This document shows positions 35,037 through 47,300 of a stretch of 64,000 nt of DNA, piece by piece; position 1 is the stretch's first letter, and every line of letters starts with the position of its first letter. A program made the translations under genes and the position numbers. The notes under the pieces were generated by a model. The model was not told the DNA's origin, made no database searches, and saw only the letters and a list, made by a program, of their open reading frames with translations. Where the stretch lies: contig OY743168.1 in the NCBI GenBank assembly GCA_963555705.1, forward strand, positions 22,698,139-22,762,138. The letters are read 5' to 3'. This stretch comes from Ligustrum vulgare. Its lineage: Eukaryota > Streptophyta > Magnoliopsida > Lamiales > Oleaceae.

Positions 35037-36355
35037 TATTGTATTTATTACTTCATGTTCTTCTAATTCATAAATTTCTTCATCTTCAGAAATTTCTTCC
35101 CATTCATCTTCTTGTTCAATAGGTAATAAGTTGTAATTTTCTTTTCTATTAATGAGATATACATCATATTTTTCTTTTTATCTTTCTAAGGACATTCTGG
35201 AGATATATGTCCTATTTCTCCACATGAATAACATTTACATTTTCTAGGATTTTCAGGGTATGTTTTAGTTTAGTTTTGTTTTTGCCTTAAGTATCTCGTA
35301 TATAGTACTCTATACCTTTTAAATGTTTTATTATATGGATTTTTGTATTTATTAAATTTAGTAAATTTGTTTCTAAATTTATATTTTCTATAATATTTCT
35401 TTTTCTTATATTTTCTTTCCAGATGACATCCCCATTGTGTTGGTTTATATTGTAATTTATCACAACATAATGATCTTTTACTTGCTTTATGGAATTTTAT
35501 CATATTATTTGCTTCCATACATTTTTCTTGTTGTCTCATTTCTATAAATTGTATTCTTGCTCCTAGACTATTATTACTTAATGATATTTCTAATTTTTCC
35601 CAGTCCTTAAATAATTCTAAATTCCATGAGTTTGGTAATTTAAAGAATATTTGATTCATAATTTCCATACCATATGTTTCTTGATTATATTCTGTTTTTT
35701 CAAAATATTCTCTAAATTCACATGCAAATTGTTTAAAGTAACACATATCACATATTGATAGATTTTCTAATAAATATCTATTTCTTAGTCTTGAGCTAAT
35801 TTTGGTATCTCTGTCTATTACTAATGTATATTCTCTTTTTAATGCATCTTTATATCTGCTTAAAATAATTCCTATTTCATCTTGGTCATTTCCTCTAATC
35901 TGTCCTATATAAGTTTCTGTTAAATTTCCCCATCATCTTGCAGTAGTTCCTATAAATGTATTTTATAACATTAATTGTAATTGCTTTCCTGTTAATTCTT
36001 TGGTATAGGCCATCATAGCCATATATTTCATCCATAATTCTAATTCATGGTCTACATCTTGCACACATCCTAAATCTATCCATCTTCCTTCTGAACTAAT
36101 TTGTGTTTCCATACTTCTCCATGGTGTATATTCTATAGGATAATTTTTACTTTGCTTGGTGTAATATTTTTGTTGTGGTATAAAATTATTTGTTTTGAAA
36201 TTTGTGTTTTGTCTTTGATTCATATAAATTTCTGGTGTATTTTGTGGATTAGTATTACTTGTATTTTCTTTTTTGACTTGGTTAGTTCCTGGTTGCTGTA
36301 GATAATCTGGTGGATTTTGTCCTGCTGGTATTAAAGCTCTCTGTTGGTCATTCAT
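35037..36355 (-). pseudogene. Endogenous pararetrovirus capsid (CP) region
   Basis: Minus-strand open stretches 36355-35963 and 35746-35270, separated by stops but with capsid-like sequence between them. The first is Asn/Gln-rich; the second ends in a very basic Lys/Arg/Tyr-rich segment. A CX2CX4HX4C zinc knuckle lies at 35233-35192, the nucleic-acid-binding hallmark of caulimovirid capsids. An acidic stretch follows (35110-35037). At least two in-frame stops, so non-functional. Confidence 0.75.
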
Positions 36356-36379
36356 ATTAATTTCTTCTATTTTAAGATT

Positions 36380-36730
36380 TTAAAATTTTTTTATATAATC
36401 TTCTTCTGTTATGTAATCTGCTTCACCTTCTTCTTTAGGATTTTCCATAAATTTTTCTATTTGTTCAGTAATCATATTTATTCCTAATCTATTGATGGCT
36501 TTAAATTCTTTGTCAGTTATTATTCTTTTAGGTTTTCTTTTTTCCATTTCATCATATATTTTTGTTATATTTTGGTTTACAATTCCAATATTTTGTTGTA
36601 TATTATCTAATCTTTTATGTAAATCATTTTTCCCTATTTCTTCTTCTTTAATTGTTCTTATCATATTTATTTGTTTTATAATAGTTTTTTGTTCTGTAAT
36701 TTCTATTGGGTTTTCATATACTCCTACCAT
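36380..36730 (-). CDS. Endogenous pararetrovirus small ORF2, coiled coil
   Basis: An intact 116-codon ORF, Ile/Lys/Glu-rich. Residues about 17-65 show heptad-like spacing typical of a coiled coil (IRTIKEEEIG to IYDEMEKRK). Size, position between ORF1 and the polyprotein, and composition resemble the virion-associated ORF2 proteins of badnaviruses and tungroviruses. Function is inferred from position only. Confidence 0.6.
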   Translation of the reverse strand: MVGVYENPIEITEQKTIIKQINMIRTIKEEEIGKNDLHKRLDNIQQNIGIVNQNITKIYDEMEKRKPKRIITDKEFKAINRLGINMITEQIEKFMENPKEEGEADYITEEDYIKKF

Positions 36731-36764
36731 ATTTCCTATTTTATTTATTTTATCAGTTATTTGC

Positions 36765-37181
36765 TTAATTTGGTTTTTCTAAGGTTATTAATTGTTTTGA
36801 TATGTTATTTACATATTGCTTTACTTCTAATATTTGTGTGGGTATATTTTTGTTTATATCCTTATAATCATTAGTTATTTCTATCATTTGTCTTATTTCT
36901 AATGGTAAATTATTGATAATATCTTGAACTTGTTCTAGGTTTTTTGCTTGTTCTAAATTTTGTTCTGTAGTTTTATCTAAACTTATTCCTAATTTATTTA
37001 GTAAAAATAAATTTGTCCAGTTTAATTGTTTATATTCTCCAAATCCTCCTTCTCCTAATAGTATAAATGGTATAAATTTTCCATATGTTTCAGTTATTAA
37101 TGGCCAATGACTATTATTTGGTAAATCTTTTGATTTATAATTATATACTCTAGGTTTGATTATTGGTAATTTTTTAGACAT
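36765..37181 (-). CDS. Endogenous pararetrovirus ORF1
   Basis: A 138-codon ORF from the first ATG (37181) after the primer site; the frame is open upstream through the primer site from a GTG, which is not a likely start. The N-terminal half has aromatic residues and SHWPLITETYGKF; the C-terminal third is coiled-coil-like. It resembles the small first ORF of badna/tungrovirus-type genomes by size and place. No known biochemical role can be assigned. Confidence 0.6.
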   Translation of the reverse strand: MSKKLPIIKPRVYNYKSKDLPNNSHWPLITETYGKFIPFILLGEGGFGEYKQLNWTNLFLLNKLGISLDKTTEQNLEQAKNLEQVQDIINNLPLEIRQMIEITNDYKDINKNIPTQILEVKQYVNNISKQLITLEKPN

Positions 37182-37211
37182 TTTTCTAAATATATTTTTA
37201 AGTATAATTAC

Positions 37212-37225
37212 TGGCTCTGATACCA
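37212..37225 (-). other. Pararetroviral tRNA-Met primer-binding site
   Basis: Minus strand TGGTATCAGAGCCA, complementary to the 3' end of initiator tRNA-Met and the conventional position 1 of caulimovirid genomes. An 18-base G run lies next to it (37228-37245, plus strand). Confidence 0.9.
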
Positions 37226-37278
37226 CTGGGGGGGGGGGGGGGGGGCGGATCGTGATAATGAAATTTTATTTTGCGGAA

Positions 37279-37554
37279 TTATAATCTTTGTCTAATTCTT
37301 CTTAAGAATCTTTCTTCAAATTCATCCATATATCTTATATCTTCTTGTCTAATTAAGTTTTCTTCTTTTAATTTTAAATATTCATTATGTTGTAAAACTA
37401 GCCTTTTAATTTCTCTATATTTTTCTATAGCAATCAAATCAGTATTTAAGTCTCTTCCTAATCTTTCCAATTCTAAATATTCTCTATGTAAACTTCTAAT
37501 TAAATTTTTTTCTTTTTTCGTGAAGTATATGTGGATTATAAACAGGTATAACAT
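37279..37554 (-). CDS. Small pararetroviral leader-region ORF
   Basis: A 91-codon intact ORF, strongly charged (Arg/Glu/Leu), helical and coiled-coil-like. It lies upstream of the primer site in genome orientation, at the edge of the viral segment. No recognised family. Confidence 0.4.
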   Translation of the reverse strand: MLYLFIIHIYFTKKEKNLIRSLHREYLELERLGRDLNTDLIAIEKYREIKRLVLQHNEYLKLKEENLIRQEDIRYMDEFEERFLRRIRQRL

Positions 37555-37753
37555 TTTTTAATTATGAAATAAATAATAAAAATTTTAAAGTAATTAAAAT
37601 TTTAGGATTTATTATGTGTTGAATTTAATAAGATAATATTTGAAATAGGATATTATTTATAATTTTAGTTTAAAGGGTAAAATAAATATTAATTTATGTT
37701 AGTAAGTTGTTAGTATAATTTTGTTAGTAAGTGTAGCTTTATCCTTTTGATTT

Positions 37754-39262
37754 TATCCCAAGTTTTATTTCTTCATCTTTTTAGAAGTCAAAAGATTCAT
37801 CACTTGAGTGACAGGTGACCTTTCTTGTCAGTAAGTGAATTTTATTTTTTAAAACTTGGGAGGTGTTGGGTGGTTTCATTAAACATTAGTTTAAATTACA
37901 AATTAAATCATATAATTTTTTAAATCACTTTTTAGTTATACATATTTTCTCTATTCAATTTTTAATCACATATTTTACTTCGAAAACAACAAAATGTTTC
38001 TCTTTCCTTATTAAATGGCCTAACAGTGTGTTAATTATTATTTATGTCTAGCAAAATACTACAAGAAATTCACTCCACAGTATATTCAAACCATTTTGTA
38101 TGTGGGGACGTGTTTTTCTAGAACTGTAAATTTATTGTTGATAAATTTTGTTTGATAAAATTAATAATTTAAGATTAAGCCTTCGGATAAAAATGTTTGA
38201 TATAATTTGATTTATTTGTATTTTCTTAGTAAGATGTGTGATTAAAAAGTAAGGAGAGAAATAATCTTAATATTATATTACAAATGTGTTAAAAACATTT
38301 GACTAATCCTGTTGAAGTTTTTATTATAATATGTGATTCTATATATTTATTTGTGTTTGAAGATTATTTTAGGCTGTGTTCGTTTACTTTTATGATTCCA
38401 AATTATAATGAATACAACTTTTAAAATAATTTTTTAATCACATATTTTTTCTTCAATTTTTAATCACATATCTAACCTAGAAAATTCAAATAATTCATAT
38501 TATAAATGAAATTCTATTTTTTTTCAGCCATCAAATGAAGCCTTAGTGAGAAAGCTTGGGCATCGAAACCTTTTTATTTTGTGTAGTGAGAGTACCCCTT
38601 GATCGTTTCTATGCTATGATTATTAATCAAAGTCATTGTCAATTTATTTGTATTGTTGGGAAAATGTATTGTTGAAAAGTAATTTTTTCTAAATAATTAT
38701 ATCGTAACCAATTTAAAAAATGTTATTAAATTATCATTTATTATTTAAATATATAAATTATCTTTTACTATTGAAAGAAAAAATTATAATTTGTAAGTTT
38801 ATTTTTTTATATTTAAATATTTTGTGTATCTATTATCATAAATCGCACGAATGATAAATTTAGTGAATAATTAAAAAATAATTTGAAAAAATGTTTAGAT
38901 TAATTTCTACTTTACAGACATAGGCTAATTTTTTTTTTATACGGTCAAACATGCAATTCTTTTACCTAAATCGGCCGCCGAAAATCAGGTACATGAACCA
39001 GAAAGAAACAATTAAAGGAGTTTTATACAATTCTTTTACGCAATTTATAAATTAATAATTTTTTTAAATAAATTTTTAATTACAAATATTATCTCTCTCT
39101 AATTTTCAATCATATATTTACCTAAAAAATACCAAATTAAAAAAATAAAATAAAATGGCAGCATAGCCACCGAACGCACCATTAACATTCTTGTACTTAA
39201 ATGCCAGTAACCAGTAATAATGATAACATAAATAAAAAATAGAAGTTTACGGACCGTTCAGT
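37754..39262. other. AT-rich MITE debris, no genes seen
   Basis: Contains several diverged copies of a sequence built around TTTTTAATCACATATTTT and CTCTCTCCAATTTTTAA (37900-38030, 38400-38545, 39040-39175), also seen at 40240-40350 and 41030-41110. These look like MITE relics. No coding region is supported. Confidence 0.5.
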
Positions 39263-39269
39263 GTTCGGT

Positions 39270-40848
39270 GAGTATAATTTTGTTCACCCACCGTTTTGGG
39301 CGGTGAACGTAACCCCCAATAAAAGACAAGAAAATAAGTGGGGCCCATCATTTTTAAACTCAATATTTTCTAAAATTCAATTACTTTCTCTCTCCATTTT
39401 TCCTATCCTTCGCTCCCATCCCCACCCACCCCTAATACACTTTTTCATATACTTTATTTTTTTCTTTCTTCTTAAATTTTTCAACATAAATAAAAATAAA
39501 TAAATTTTTTGTTGATTTCATATTATACGATTTAATGAGATCTTCAATATGAGTACAATATTAATATATAATTTTTTGTTATTTTAAAAATAAATTTTTA
39601 TTACATGTAAATTATCTTTCTTTTAACATTTTGATGATTCATTAAACTGTAGAAAAAAAGCTTAAATTTATGCTTAATTTTTTTTTTGGTGACATTTTAT
39701 ACTTAAATTGAACTGATTAAAATTTGATGTTTAAATTATCACCAATTGCCATTTTGGGAACAAATAGATTATCATTACATTTCATCCCCAAAAAAATTGA
39801 ACACAATAAAAACAATTTTTTTGGTTAAATGACACATTTACATATTAAAGTTAACTACCAAGGAAGAGTTAATTCAAGCCTAACACTCCACCCCAACGCC
39901 CTTCACATCCCCCACCTACCTTTATTGCACTTTTATTTACATTTTTTTTTTCTATCTTCTTAAGTTTTTCAACATCGATAAAAAAAACTATTTCGTTGGT
40001 TTCATATTCTATTATTGGTTAAGAGCTTTAATACGAATACAATATTAATATATAATTTTTTGTTATTTTGAAAATAATATTTATTACCTATAAATTATCT
40101 TTCTTTTAATATTTTTTTTTTACATGTAAATGCGTCACTTAAAAAAAATCTTTTTATTGTGTTCAATTTTTTTAGGGATGAAATGTAATGATAATATATT
40201 TGTTCCCCAAATGGAAATTGGTGAGTGTTCAGCTAGCTCATTAATGAGCTCATTAAAATACAATTTAAATTACACAATTTCTTAAATTACTTTTTAATCA
40301 CACATATTTTCTCTCTCCAATCTTTAACCACATAATTTACCTCTAAACACCAAAAAATATTCTCCTCATTAAGTAGTCGTCGAACACTTAAACATCAATT
40401 TTAATCAGTTCAATTTAAGCATAAATTGTCACAAAAAAATTTAAGCATAAATTTAAGCTTTTTTTCTACAATTTAATGAATCATCAAAATGTTAAAAGAA
40501 AGATAATTTACATGTAATAAAAATTTATTTCTAAAATAACAAAAAATTATGTATTAATATTGTACCCATATTGAAGATCTTATTAAATCATATAATATGA
40601 AATCAACAAAAAATTTATTTATTTTTATTTATGTTGAAAAATTTAAGAAGAAAGAAAAAAATAAAGTAAATGAAAAAGTGTATTAGAGGTGGATGGGGAT
40701 GGATGCGTGAGTAGGAAAAATGGAGAGAGAAAGTAATTGGATTTTAGAAAATATTGAGTTTAAAAATAATGGATCCCACTTATTTCCCTTGTCTTTTATT
40801 GGGGGTTATGTCCACCCTCCAAAATGGGGGGTGAACAAAATTATACTC
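39270..40848. mobile_element. Foldback element, 1.58 kb
   Basis: Long inverted arms: the left arm starts GAGTATAATTTTGTTCACCC and the right arm ends with its near-complement at 40848. The flanks carry a 7-bp direct repeat GTTCGGT (39263-39269 and 40849-40855). Arms match over several hundred bases (for example 39360-39540 with 40590-40760, and 39740-39810 with 40150-40215). A third, direct copy of part of the arm lies in the centre (39890-40130). No coding capacity. Confidence 0.8.
40219..40395. mobile_element. MITE nested in the foldback right arm
   Basis: The right arm is interrupted here relative to the left arm (39717-39758). The insert starts GTGTTCAG and ends near CGAACAC, an imperfect terminal inverted repeat, and contains the AATCACACATATTTTCTC word shared with other MITE relics nearby. 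Confidence 0.55.
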
Positions 40849-41855
40849 GTTCGGTGGCTACGAGCTGCCATTTTTTTTTTTTATGGGTAGAATGTACAGT
40901 TAAAATTTAAAAAGAAAAGATATATGTAATTAAAAAATAATTTGAGAAATTGTATAATTTAAAAATTGATTTATAAATCATTTCTTTCAAGTTGCCGAAC
41001 ACAAAGTAAGTGGCAAATGTTTTTAAAAAGATGTTTTTTCTGCCATACAATTCCTCAAATTACTTTTTAACCATACATTTTCTCTTTTCACTTTTTAACT
41101 ACATGTTTTATATTGAAAACATAAAAATGATTTTTAAATATAAGACATTTAACAAATAGAGTATAAAATGATTCATGAACCATTACACAACTACTCGGAC
41201 GGAGTAGATTCATACCTGAGATCTTTCTAGAGATAGTAGTGATATCCATCCCAATGACCATGTTCCATTAATCAAATCAAGCCTCCTCAATTTCAGAATC
41301 ATTCACGGGCCAATTTAAAAGTAAAAATTACATTCATTCACTTCATTATCATAAAGTGATTTGTGAACCATTCTACAATTTTCGCTTAGTTTTCGAAAAT
41401 TTAAAAGAAGCTTCTTTAAAAATGAAATTTTATATGCCCCTCTTTGGTTAGGATTAAACTCTAATTTTAATGTTAAGTCAAAATTAATAATTAATTTTAA
41501 CTACTTAATTCCGAGGATCATAACTTTCAACCACGTATTTTATCAATTTTTATAAAAATCTACCAAAAATCTGAAAACAAGACTATATATAATAACATTT
41601 CGTTTTGAAATTAAAAAAAAAAAATCGGGTCAATTGAATTGTATTAAGTTACAAAATTAAGATTGTAATTATAAAAATTATGTATATTACAAATGTAATT
41701 TTTTGGCATGTTCGTAATTTTTATTGTATTTCTTTACTCGACGATTTTTATAATTGTTATAACTTTGCCAAAAGTAATTATTACACCATGTAGATTTTTT
41801 TATTTTATTTTATTTTTATAATTATAAATTACACTGTAATGGAAATTACACAATA

Positions 41856-42378
41856 CTAGTATTTCATCTGTACGATGCACGACATCATGTCGAAAGTCGA
41901 AACATATAATTGCGACTTCAATATTTTCTATTTTTTTTTTTTAATTATATGTTATACATGTGCATAATGAAATAGATAGAAAAATAATAAAATGATACTG
42001 TAATTAATAGAGTTACAATGTTTCCACTATAAATTCTGAAAAACTTCTATATAAACTACATTCGTGGTTGAGTTTGTTCTATTTCCATCTTTATCGCAAA
42101 CGATCATCTTCAAACCATTGCGATTCTTCACTCTAGAGAATTCCAAGTACAACTGTCTATGACTGAAAACCGACTTCTTTAAATAAAGATCAACCTTGAA
42201 AAATGATTTCCCTTGACACTTGTTGATATTCATAGCATACGAAGCTACAAACTGAAATTGTTGCCTCTTGAACTTGAAAGACAATCTTGCGTGTATTTGA
42301 TTGAAAAGATGGAAAATTGATGGCAAGAAAATATTTTCTAGGAATTTGCTTAGAAATTATTTTCCTGAAAAATATCAA
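41856..42378 (-). pseudogene. Helitron 3' relic with PIF1-like helicase C-terminus
   Basis: The minus-strand ORF 42326-42027 reads FKFKRQQFQFVASYAMNINK, then QGKSF, VDLYL, then QLYLEFSRVKNRNGLKM and TTNVVYIEVFQNL. This is the C-terminal end of the PIF1-type helicase of plant Helitrons, including the conserved SRVK block. About 170 bases downstream on the minus strand is a CTAG followed by T (41859-41856), fitting a Helitron 3' terminus, with an imperfect hairpin GTGCATCGTAC just before it. Only the end of the Rep/helicase gene is left, so it cannot function. Confidence 0.75.
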
Positions 42379-42399
42379 TTGGAAGTGTCGAGTGAAAAA

Positions 42400-44312
42400 G
42401 TAGGAAACTTTCCTAAATTTGTTGTTTGATTAATATTATTTTCCATTGCAAATAATTTTTTTTAGTTATTTTAATTAATTTTCTTTACTCATTTGTACTT
42501 GATAATTGTAATCAAACGTGACGAAAAATATGTTTTCCACTCGAGGATAATGTTTTCTCACCAAATAGGTGAAAAAATATTTTCAAGGTAAATGAGTTAA
42601 GTGTGCTTTAATTGGTTGTGCATTGGAAATATTTTCGAAGGTATTCAATCAAATGCCAAACGAATACAAAAGGGAGAACCACATTTTTCATGATTTGACA
42701 TTTTTCAGGCAAATGATAGTAAATTACACATAACCTAAATTGTGTCAGTGCATCCTCGAAATAAAAAAACTGTACATTACAAGATTGTTATTGAAAAATT
42801 GATTTCCAAGTTTTGTAACAATTATCTTGTACCATTCCACATCCCTACAAACTAAGTAATCAACATTCCGCAGCAATATAAAGATATAATCATTACATAA
42901 TAAATTTGAAAATATTTTTTGTTTACACTCACAAAAAGGAGAAAGTTTTTGCAACAGAAATTACATGAACTATTTAATTTAAAAAATAAATAATAAAAAA
43001 TTAATAAACATAAAAAAATTCAATAAACCTAGGCAAATATAATGGCGGGTCGAACGTACAACATAAACAACATGTAATATACAAATACAATAGTCATACA
43101 TAAATTTATAATTCGTTCAAAATTAAAATTTCTAATTATAAAAGGATACAAAGTATAAACAATGGTAAAAAATAATATAAAAAAGTTAAGTGAAAAAGTT
43201 GTAAATTAAAATAACATAAAGATTTAATTATGAAATAATAAGTTTGGAAATAATTTTTGTTTTTACTTACAAAAAAAAAGAAAAGAAAAATAATTTTAAA
43301 AATATATATTCAATTAATGCTACAAAAATACTTTAATTATTAAATTTAAAAAATATTTTAAAAAGTAAAAAAAATTAATAAGTCTAGGTAAATATAGTAG
43401 TGGTTCGAATATAATCCAAATGTAAACTTAAATAATCAACACATGAATTAACCATATTGTAATCAAACATTTATTAACCAAATAAATATTAATCAAATAG
43501 TTAACAACATTGTATTAACACACCGTGTTCATACTGAACCAGTAAATATTAATCAAATAGTTAATTATATTGTAGTCAAACACGCATTAACCAAATATAG
43601 TTAATATAAAGATGTAATCATTATATAATAAGCCCCTATTTGGTATTCATTAAAAAGAAAAAAAATATTTTTATTATAGTATTCAATTTTAACCATACAT
43701 TTCAATATTAAAGTATTCTAGACATAAATCCATTTTTTCCAACCATACAAAATCACATCAATCACTATTCAATTCAAAATATTTTTAAATAATGACATTC
43801 ATAAAATATAATGATTATACATAATCAACGCAGATACAAGAGATAAAAAAATAATTTTTTATTACAACAATTATTAAAATTTAAAAACAATATAAATAAT
43901 CTAAATTATCGAAAACTTCATTGAATGATAAATGCAAATTTTGTAATTTTTTAACTGTATATCATATTAGATGTAATATTATGAGTACAAATATTGATGC
44001 TTGTTCAAGATATAAATATATTTATTATAATTTCTGCATTTGCCTCAAATATTTAACTTTTTCTCAATTTTTGTTCAAAAATCGCAATAAACTATAAATA
44101 TGTGTTTAATCTTAACTCATCAAATATATGACAATTGAATAACATTAAAGATCAAGAAATTATTATATCATATAATCTTTGCACAATTATTAAAATTAAA
44201 AATTATTAAAAAATATTAACCATTGTTTAATATATATATTTATAAGATAAAAAATGCATTTACACTAATCCACTTTGCATTCACACTAATCCACTCCCTT
44301 ATATATAATATA
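42400..44312. other. AT-rich sequence, no genes seen
   Basis: Very AT-rich with locally repeated words (AATCAAATAGTTAA near 43490-43570) and one stretch like the CCCCTATTTGGTAT start of other MITEs (43630). No supported coding region or RNA gene. Confidence 0.5.
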
Positions 44313-47300
44313 CTAGTAGAAGAACACGTGCAAAGCACGTGACGTTTCATATTTGTATTGATTCGCGTGAAACTGAAAGTTAAGTATCTATTATTTGGAC
44401 ATAAATAATTAGTGTTAAGATTAGATAATTGGAATTGAGTATTTATGTTCGTTTGTTCTGTGAAACATGTACCAAATAAATGATATCAAATATTTACAAA
44501 CCAGTAGAGCATCCTTTAAAACTCCTCTGGTTTGGCTTAGATGTCTCTAAATGGGAAGCGAAATATTGCACCAAGATGGAACAACATAAAGGAAGTCGTG
44601 TAATTATGATCTTGGTGCTAGCCCATTCACCATTATTACTCCCTTTCTACTCAATTCAATAACTGATAGCAAAATTACGACTCCAAGAATTCCAGATTCA
44701 AAACCAATGCTGGTAAACAATATGGACAAGATACTTTCATGATCTTTCCTAAGAAACTCATTGTAATGTACAACTTATATGCATGCTACTACTACAAACG
44801 ACTAAATATATGTCACTTCTATGATTCCATCAAGACATCACTAACCTGGCGTATAACTTTATAGAATACATCCAATGTTCTCTTGACAAGTTCAAGAACT
44901 TAAGTTACTACCAGAAAACAGAAGTTCCATTTAGCATGTTCCGGAATCCATGCCATGCAGTTACTTTAGTTTGACTGTAAGAAAAAGAAAAATGCCTACC
45001 ATGTAAGCTGATGATCAAGGGTCTTGCAACGAGTTATAAAGCTTTTATAAGAAGTCCTAAATACTGTAAATGAAGTATGCTGACATGTTCTCTTAAAAGA
45101 GTTGAGGTAGTAACTTTTATCCTTTACTCATACTCTATTTGACAGGACAAGGTAGCATGAAAGTTAAGAATCCAAAAAATTCAAAGTGAAATAGTCTCAA
45201 TATTTTTAATAAGAGTTGAACTAAACAATAGCTTCACAGATACTTTCCTGGGATAGTTAGATCTACATCATGCAACGTGACCATATAGTGTTTCATTACT
45301 AAGTCCAACGTATCCTATCAACAAAAGATATGTTTTACTCCATCAATAGAAGTACAATTTCATTACATTTAAGGTTAACGATGAATTACAATATTGTATA
45401 TAAATTATGATCCATATCTTAAGAGCATCAATAGGTTTGGCTTAAGAGGTTCACTTTGCAAATTAAATTCTGAAAGAATAAGATTTTTTTTAAAATTTTT
45501 TTATACAAAATGCATGTGAGTAATAACTTGGAAAATTAACATCAGTCACCAATAGTCTCAAAAATTGAAGAAAATGAAACGAATTTCAAATCATAATATA
45601 ACTCCATGTAGAAATTAGAATAATTTGAAAGGTCTCCCATATTCTTCTAAAAAAATAATTCAGCACAAATTACACTTATTTTTTGTTAGGTAAATATTTC
45701 AAAAGGATCAAGCGTTAAATGTTACAGTTCTTAAACCTTAAAAATTTGAGAACTAAATAATAAATCAAACCAATAAGTTTCATTCCAATCAAGTCATTAC
45801 CCATAATCCAAATAGAAGAACCTAGATGGAACTAAAATTAGAAAAAAAATTCTATTTGTGATTTCAAAAAAAAGAAAAAGAAAAGAGTAGTCAACAAATG
45901 ATTATTTAAAATATATTGAAAAATTAAAAAAAACATTTCACCAACGTAAGCAGTATCCATTCTACTTTTCCCCATTCGTTATAAGGAAATAAGACCAACA
46001 AGAACTAATAATAATAATAATAAAAGATCAACATAAAAAAACCCTTGCTTAAATTAGTTAAACACATGTTGTTAAGAAGTGCAAGTTAAAAAAGCAAAGA
46101 AACGATTAATTTATGCAATTGGCCTATCCTTTAATTGGAAACAAAAAATCATGGGAAAGACAGAATAATAAATTCATTCTTTTTCAACAAAATTAAAATC
46201 CCACCACTTCAAAGCATTACTCATAACCTTCTTCCTCACAAATAAACAAGATAGGCTGTAAAATAACAATGAAAAAAATATAAAAAAAAATCAAAAAAAA
46301 AAAAAAAAAAAAAAAACACAATAATATCCCTTCAGGAAAGAAACTTCTAACAAGGCAATGAAATGAATACAAAGATACAAGTATATAACAGTGAATATAA
46401 AAATCAATTGTGAGGAAGTTGTGAGAAATGTACCGTTGATAAAGACCCACGCTCCATCTTTGGAGACATCTGAAGGTCTAGTTCAGGGAACTAAAAAAAT
46501 AAAACATTCAAATGAGTTGTAGCGTAAAGCATAAGCAGCGAAAAAAATCACGTGATCAACACTTAACCAAGATGAAGTATACAATGTGAGTAATTCCAAC
46601 TACACATGAAAAAAAACTGTGGACAAAAATGTGCTATTGACCACTGTTCTGGAAGTACAAACAGAAATACCTTAATGTGGCTGTTCGAATTTCAGCACTT
46701 GACCATTAATCACCTGCACTGGAAAACAAATTAGATTAGGACCCAAAAAATGCTCAAATGCCAAAAAATAATAATAATAAATAAATAAATAAACCAAACT
46801 ACTGAACAAGAGAGAAATATAGATAGATAGATTCAGAGACATAGAAATATAGATAGATTGAGAGACGTACATGACTGATTGAATTTCTGTATGTCGTCCC
46901 CAAAACCTAGCATTAACTACTGTTAAGACATAAATCAATCAGGCTTGAGAAAATATAAAGCTGATATTGTTTAAGGAATGGATCGAAAATTGGGTAAATT
47001 ATTTGCACAACAGAAAAGTTGAAAAAGAAACATAGTAACTAATTGAAAATCAAAAGCATATGCTGCAAACCATTAAAAAAGGATGATTAATGAATAAAAA
47101 ATCTAAAGCATATGCTACGACCTGCGAAACAATTATGTACACCCATCCTCTCTGTTGCAATCTCGCTACGATATGTTGAAAGCAAACATCTCACAAATGT
47201 GTCATTGAACAAAACTAAAAATGCACAATACACGTTGGAGCAAATCTCGCCATAGAAAACAATTTTGTTTTAGTCCAGAAAAGTGTTGTGTCTATTGCAA

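Larger units (their letters stand above)
29258..37744. mobile_element. Mutator-like element enclosing a pararetrovirus, 8.49 kb
   Basis: A perfect 9-bp TSD TTTTGATTT lies at 29249-29257 and 37745-37753. The left end GGACCTTGCTATATGTACTAAC and the reverse complement of the right end, GGATAAAGCTACACTTACTAAC, align over about 50 bp, each with three TACTAAC words. Between them, nearly everything from about 29388 to 37560 is caulimovirid sequence. Either a virus integrated into a small Mutator-type MITE, or a Mutator-like element acquired viral DNA. No transposase is visible. Confidence 0.75.

Noticed and set aside
42745..46938. Scattered 60-90-codon ORFs as host genes
   Set aside because: AT-rich sequence with no domain, no codon bias and no conserved neighbours; the Helitron and MITE context explains the region.
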